This document shows positions 60,436-64,000 of a stretch of 64,000 nt of DNA, one piece after another. Below the pieces are notes generated by a model. It did no database searches. It was not told the DNA's origin and worked only from the letters and a program-made list of their open reading frames with translations. The first letter of the stretch is position 1. Every line of letters begins with the position of its first letter. The DNA is from Cognatishimia activa (lineage in GTDB: Bacteria; Pseudomonadota; Alphaproteobacteria; Rhodobacterales; Rhodobacteraceae), in NCBI RefSeq assembly GCF_001458335.1, contig NZ_CYTO01000007.1:1-64000 (forward strand), given 5' to 3'. The position numbers and the translations under genes are program-made.

Positions 60436-61139
60436 CGGCCAAACCGGGCAGGTTGCGGCTGCACGTCCAACGACTGAAACAGCACCTCAAACGCATTCGC
60501 AACGGGTACGACCAGTGCAACTCGTTCGCCGTTAGCTTTGGCCATGGCAGAAACGATAGAGACGATGACGGCGCGGCCATCACGTTGCTGCACAACCGGT
60601 GCGCCACTGGTCCCAAAATTTGCCTCACACAGAGTCAGCAAAACGCCGTCGGAATGTGGCATCAATGCACAGTTTTGCTGTACACGCGCAGCCTGAGAGC
60701 GCCCTTTTGCAAAAGAAACAACCGTCGCTTTTGCGCCAACCGTATCTGGCTGCGCCAATGCGACGGTGTCCGCTGCCACAGTTCCATCCAGCTTCAGAAG
60801 CGCGATATCTGAGGACAGGTTTGACAATTCACCTAGCAAATGCGGTCTATAATCTGGGTGCACCAAAGTGTTTTTGACGCCAATCGCCGAAGCGTTTGCT
60901 GGATCAAGTCTGAACCTAAGTTCGGACAGCGCAAAACGGTCACCACTCGATTTATCAAACAAACAGTGGGCGGCGGTCAGAACCACATCGTGATGCACCA
61001 GAGTTGCAGTGCAAAACCCGTTAGACCCCATATCCAATCGGCCCACGGCGTTCTTCATATTGAATTCCATCGCCATAGCGCTTTGCACTGAGCAAAACGT
61101 GACAAGCAATCCAAAGGCAGCGAATATTGAACGAAGCAT
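60432..61139 (-). CDS. trypsin-like serine protease, paralogue 2
   Basis: A 235-residue secreted S1-type protease with signal MLRSIFAAFGLLVTFCS..., catalytic His in LTAAHCLFDK, Asp in SSDIALLKL and Ser in NFGTSGAPVV. The same AVGRLD and FCT blocks appear in its downstream paralogue. The start is taken at ATG 61139, the first codon giving a clean signal peptide. The gene overlaps the next by 4 bases. Confidence 0.82.
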   Translation of the reverse strand: MLRSIFAAFGLLVTFCSVQSAMAMEFNMKNAVGRLDMGSNGFCTATLVHHDVVLTAAHCLFDKSSGDRFALSELRFRLDPANASAIGVKNTLVHPDYRPHLLGELSNLSSDIALLKLDGTVAADTVALAQPDTVGAKATVVSFAKGRSQAARVQQNCALMPHSDGVLLTLCEANFGTSGAPVVQQRDGRAVIVSIVSAMAKANGERVALVVPVANAFEVLFQSLDVQPQPARFGR

Positions 61140-61301
61140 AATGTTTCCGATTGGTCTTTTTGCCAATCTCGGCGACGCGCAAGGAGATTGTTGGCCCTGA
61201 CTATGACAATTTGGGGTTCAAAGCTCCGCCGCGCCTGAATTCTGCCGCATTGTTCGTAAGGCAATGAAATTCCCGATGACATTTGGCACGCCAAAGGCCT
61301 A

Positions 61302-62009
61302 ATGTGCGCCATGCAATGGATTGATCGCCTTTCACTTTTTACCCCGTCAGATTTCGTAGGCTGTGTTTTCTTGTTCGGAAGTTGGCTTATCATCGGGTGG
61401 ATCATCGAAAACCCTCCACAGAAACACAAAAGCGTTTCGGTTCTGATGATCACTTACCGACGTGAATGGATGCGCCAATTCATCTTGAGAAACCCAAGGA
61501 TTTATGACGCTCAAATTCTAAGTAACTTACGCCAAGGTACTGCGTTTTTTGCTTCAGCCTCGATGATTGCGATCGGGGGTGGTTTGGCGCTGATAGGCAA
61601 TGCGGAGCAACTAACCAGCGTTGCGTCAGAGCTCACCTTAGTCAGCGCACCGACCATTGTTTGGGAAATCAAACTGATCGTCATGATCTTTTTCGTCGCG
61701 AACTCTTTTTTGAAGTTCGTGTGGTCGCATCGGCTCTTCGGCTATGCTGCGGTCATCATGTCGGCTGTGCCGGTGGACCCGAAAGACCCCGCCTGTATAC
61801 CCCGTGCGGACAAAGCCGCAGATATCGGCATCTTTGCTGCAAAAGCCTATAATCGGGGGCTGCGTTCGGTTTATTTTGGTCTTGCCGCAGCGGCTTGGCT
61901 TGGCGGAGGCTATGCCTTGATCGTGGCGTGTTTGCTGACAAACTTCATCATTTTCCGTCGCGAATTCGCGAGCCTCTCACGGGTCGCGCTTTTGAAAGAG
62001 ACAAGCTAG
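61302..62009 (+). CDS. DUF599 family membrane protein
   Basis: A 235-residue membrane protein of the DUF599 family with about four helices (near residues 20-35, 78-95, 118-140 and 190-215). Conserved-looking parts are TYRREWMRQFILRNPRIYDAQ and GLRSVYFGLAAAAWLGGGY, as RREWMRQFILRNPRIYD. AAAGG lies just before the ATG at 61302; an ATG at 61311 is a possible alternative. Function unknown. Confidence 0.78.
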   Translation: MCAMQWIDRLSLFTPSDFVGCVFLFGSWLIIGWIIENPPQKHKSVSVLMITYRREWMRQFILRNPRIYDAQILSNLRQGTAFFASASMIAIGGGLALIGNAEQLTSVASELTLVSAPTIVWEIKLIVMIFFVANSFLKFVWSHRLFGYAAVIMSAVPVDPKDPACIPRADKAADIGIFAAKAYNRGLRSVYFGLAAAAWLGGGYALIVACLLTNFIIFRREFASLSRVALLKETS

Positions 62010-62017
62010 GAGGCCTC

Positions 62018-62386
62018 ATGCGTATTCTACCGCTCGTTTTTCTGATGGCAGCCAATACCTCAGTCGCAGATCCTGCTGTTATCGAAGCTGTAAAGGGCAC
62101 AAAATCTGGCGCTAGCTGGCGCTTTGATGTGACCCTAAGCCACCCAGACACAGGTTGGGATGACTATGCGGACGGCTGGCGCGTGTTGGATATGGACGGC
62201 AATGTTCTAGGCACTCGTGTGTTGCACCACCCACATGTGAACGAGCAACCCTTCACGCGATCATTGTCTGGTGTTGAGATCCCAGCCAGTCTGGATCAGG
62301 TGCAAATTGAGTCCAAAGAGTCCGTTGGCGGTTGGGGCGGCAAGCGGGTCACATTGGATCTAGACAACCCAATTTACGCCCGGTGA
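62018..62386 (+). CDS. small secreted protein of unknown function
   Basis: A 122-residue protein with a Sec signal (MRILPLVFLMAANTSVA). The mature part, about 105 residues, resembles a small beta-sandwich; GWDDYADGWRVLDMDGNVLG is its most striking block, and DNPIYAR is the end. The ATG follows AGGAGG. Tandem with DUF599 (8-base gap) and its 3' end overlaps rlmH by 13 bases. Not recognised. Confidence 0.7.
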   Translation: MRILPLVFLMAANTSVADPAVIEAVKGTKSGASWRFDVTLSHPDTGWDDYADGWRVLDMDGNVLGTRVLHHPHVNEQPFTRSLSGVEIPASLDQVQIESKESVGGWGGKRVTLDLDNPIYAR

Positions 62387-62850
62387 TAGGGTGATCCGCT
62401 CAGGATTGATGCTGCACGATAGAGCTGCTCAGACAGCATTACACGCACCAACATATGCGGCCAGACCATCTGTCCAAAACTAATCGAGAAATCAGCCTGC
62501 CCACGCAAGCTTGGATCAATGCCATCAGCGCCACCGATCACAAAGGCCAAATCCGACGCCCCGTTGTCACGACGTCGCGCCAGCGTTTGAGCAAATTCAG
62601 GCGAACTCATCACCTTGCCGCGCTCATCCATCGTGCAAATCACAGCACCCTTGGGCAGCACGCCTTCAAGCAACTTGGCTTCAGCGCCCATGCCACCGCC
62701 TTTGCGGTCCTCAACCTCATGAACTTTCACCGGTCCAAGCCCCAGAGCCCGACCGGTTTTGTCAAAACGAGAAAGGTAGTCGTCAAGTAAATCCCGCTCT
62801 GGGCCCGACCTAAGTCGGCCCACCGCGCAGATATGCACGCGCATTGCCAT
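62374..62850 (-). CDS. rlmH: 23S rRNA pseudouridine-1915 N3-methyltransferase
   Basis: A 158-residue SPOUT-class enzyme, family length 155-160. MRVHICAVGRLRSGPE, AVICTMDERGKVMSSPEFAQTL and VIGGADGIDPSLRGQADFSI are its blocks, and the end RVMLSEQLYRAASILSGSPYHR is nearly invariant in the family. The start ATG at 62850 follows AGGA; an ATG at 62844 is the alternative. Clustered with rsfS, as in many bacteria. Confidence 0.92.
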   Translation of the reverse strand: MAMRVHICAVGRLRSGPERDLLDDYLSRFDKTGRALGLGPVKVHEVEDRKGGGMGAEAKLLEGVLPKGAVICTMDERGKVMSSPEFAQTLARRRDNGASDLAFVIGGADGIDPSLRGQADFSISFGQMVWPHMLVRVMLSEQLYRAASILSGSPYHRA

Positions 62851-62893
62851 GCTTAGTCCTCCGAGCGCCGTAACCGGCACTCAAGTCACATGG

Positions 62894-63247
62894 TTAGGCG
62901 TTGCCGCCTTGCATCCACATCTTCTCAAGCTGGTAAAACTCACGCACTTCCGGACGGAACACGTGAACCACCACATCGCCAGTATCGATCAGCACCCAAT
63001 CGCCGGTATCCTTACCTTCGATTTTGCTGGTGCGACCGGTTTCAGCCTTGATGCGTTCTACCAGTTTTTCAGACATTGCCGCCACTTGGCGAGAGCTGCG
63101 ACCAGAGCATATCACCATGAAATCGCCAATCGAAGAACGCCCGCGCAGGTCTACATGCACGATGTCTTCGGCTTTGTCATTTTCTAGGGAATTAAGAATG
63201 AGCTCAAGAAGCTCGGAGCCTTTTCCGGCGGGAGCCGTGTTAGGCAT
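62894..63247 (-). CDS. rsfS: ribosome silencing factor
   Basis: A 117-residue RsfS/RsfA protein that blocks subunit joining by binding L14. Marks are DLRGRSSIGDFMVICSGRSS, AEDIVHVDL, and WVLIDTGDVVVHVFRPEVRE near the end. The ATG at 63247 gives family length; an upstream TTG at 63286 would add 13 residues. Confidence 0.9.
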   Translation of the reverse strand: MPNTAPAGKGSELLELILNSLENDKAEDIVHVDLRGRSSIGDFMVICSGRSSRQVAAMSEKLVERIKAETGRTSKIEGKDTGDWVLIDTGDVVVHVFRPEVREFYQLEKMWMQGGNA

Positions 63248-63436
63248 TTGGTCACCATTTGTGGTTTCAACCACATCTACGTTCAAAGACAGAAGTCTGC
63301 CCTCCTTGCAACGCGCCGCATTGCCCCGACGCCGGGCCTATAATCAAGATAGCATCGCTTCTATGAAATTCCAATGAAACGCAAGGGGAATGCAAAAAAC
63401 CGCGGTAAAATTGCCAAACGTTTGTGCAATTTTGGC

Positions 63437-64000
63437 TTAATCCAGTAGTTTGCTCGCTGATGGCGTATCATCTTCAAGCATCCGGATTTCCCTTTGCGGG
63501 AACGGGAAGTGGATGCCTTCACTTTGGAAGGCATCCCAAAGCGCAAGGTAAACGTTGCCGCGAATATTGGTCAGGCCCCCTGTGGGGTCTTTGATCCAAA
63601 ACCGCAGAATGTAGTCGACCGAACTGTCGCCAAACCCAACGATATGACAAACCGGTGTCTTAGGTTGTTTTAGCACCCGATCCACCGACATCGCCGCCTC
63701 AATCGCGACCTTGCGAACAATATGCGGGTCATCGCCGTAGGCGGTGCCGAAGAAGATATCGAGCCGTACAAAATCATCAGAATGGGACCAGTTGACCACT
63801 TGGCCGGTGATCAGGTCTTCGTTCGGAATGAGGTATTCGCGCCCATCTCGCGTAACGACCGACACATAACGCGCGCCCAGAGAGTTGATCCAACCAAAGG
63901 TTTCGCCCAACGAAATCACGTCGCCCGGCTTGATCGATTTGTCGAGCAAAATGATGACGCCCGAGACAAGGTTAGAGACCACCTTTTGCAGGCCAAAACC
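63437..64000 (-). CDS. mechanosensitive ion channel (MscS family), C-terminal part
   Basis: 187 residues reach the right edge; the gene starts beyond it. The first visible block GFGLQKVVSNLVSGVIIL is the TM3/TM3b pore helix of MscS, followed by the beta-domain with PGDVISLGETFGWINSLG and RDGREYLIPNEDLITGQVVNWS. The cytoplasmic C-terminal region is complete. Opens under membrane tension for osmotic protection. Confidence 0.88.
   Translation of the reverse strand, partial: GFGLQKVVSNLVSGVIILLDKSIKPGDVISLGETFGWINSLGARYVSVVTRDGREYLIPNEDLITGQVVNWSHSDDFVRLDIFFGTAYGDDPHIVRKVAIEAAMSVDRVLKQPKTPVCHIVGFGDSSVDYILRFWIKDPTGGLTNIRGNVYLALWDAFQSEGIHFPFPQREIRMLEDDTPSASKLLD

Noticed and set aside
1-64000. tRNA, rRNA, CRISPR arrays, insertion sequences
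   Set aside because: Scanned by eye for cloverleaf ends, repeat-spacer patterns and transposase motifs; nothing convincing was seen.

Overview
The window reads as chromosome of a marine Roseobacter-group alphaproteobacterium (Rhodobacterales). Supporting signs are the ChvI/ChvG-HprK-RapZ-EIIA-HPr block divergent from pckA, the tauABC/tpa/tauR/xsc/pta/soeABC taurine island, a HemP gene behind an iron-box-like palindrome, an etfBA pair, PhnM with a DUF1045 protein, and a NaChBac-type sodium channel. Genes are dense and many overlap by 1-4 bases. I saw no rRNA, tRNA, insertion sequence, prophage or CRISPR array.

Layout. 1-38: start of an EF-Tu gene leaving on the minus strand. 0.2-9.7 kb: housekeeping and envelope genes (lipoprotein, cytochrome P450, DUF898/M48 peptidase pair, parC, SH3 protein, SDR, HIG1-like protein, PduO-type adenosyltransferase). 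9.8-13.5 kb: etfBA, a DUF6473-like gene and 3-hydroxybutyryl-CoA dehydrogenase. 13.5-20.8 kb: acyltransferase, HPr, EIIA-Man, RapZ, HprK, ChvG and ChvI (minus), with pckA divergent. 20.9-29.1 kb: one long minus-strand thiamin operon (thiD-O-S-G-E-F-Y-tenA-Z-tenA-X) behind a TPP riboswitch; thiG carries an apparent one-base frameshift. 29.2-31.3 kb: DUF1045 gene and phnM, each behind a PHO-box-like direct repeat. 31.3-35.4 kb: rRNA methyltransferase, GntR regulator, polysaccharide deacetylase, glucokinase, hemP.

35.5-51.7 kb is the centrepiece: taurine uptake (tauABC), transamination to sulfoacetaldehyde (tpa), a GNAT enzyme, the MocR-type regulator tauR, desulfonation to acetyl phosphate and sulfite (xsc), acetyl phosphate to acetyl-CoA (pta), an unknown small ORF translationally coupled to a YeiH/UPF0324 membrane protein, and a three-subunit molybdenum sulfite dehydrogenase (soeABC). 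Three upstream regions carry matching direct repeats that are good TauR operator candidates.

51.7-64 kb: a small secreted protein, DUF1523 protein, voltage-gated sodium channel, P1 peptidase, a secreted phytase-like esterase behind a three-unit PHO-box-like repeat, Nudix hydrolase, YegD-like Hsp70, Hsp20 with a ROSE-like RNA thermometer, two tandem trypsin-like proteases, a DUF599 protein, a small secreted protein, rlmH, rsfS and a truncated MscS channel at the right edge. Everything here is from reading the sequence; no database search or folding program was run.
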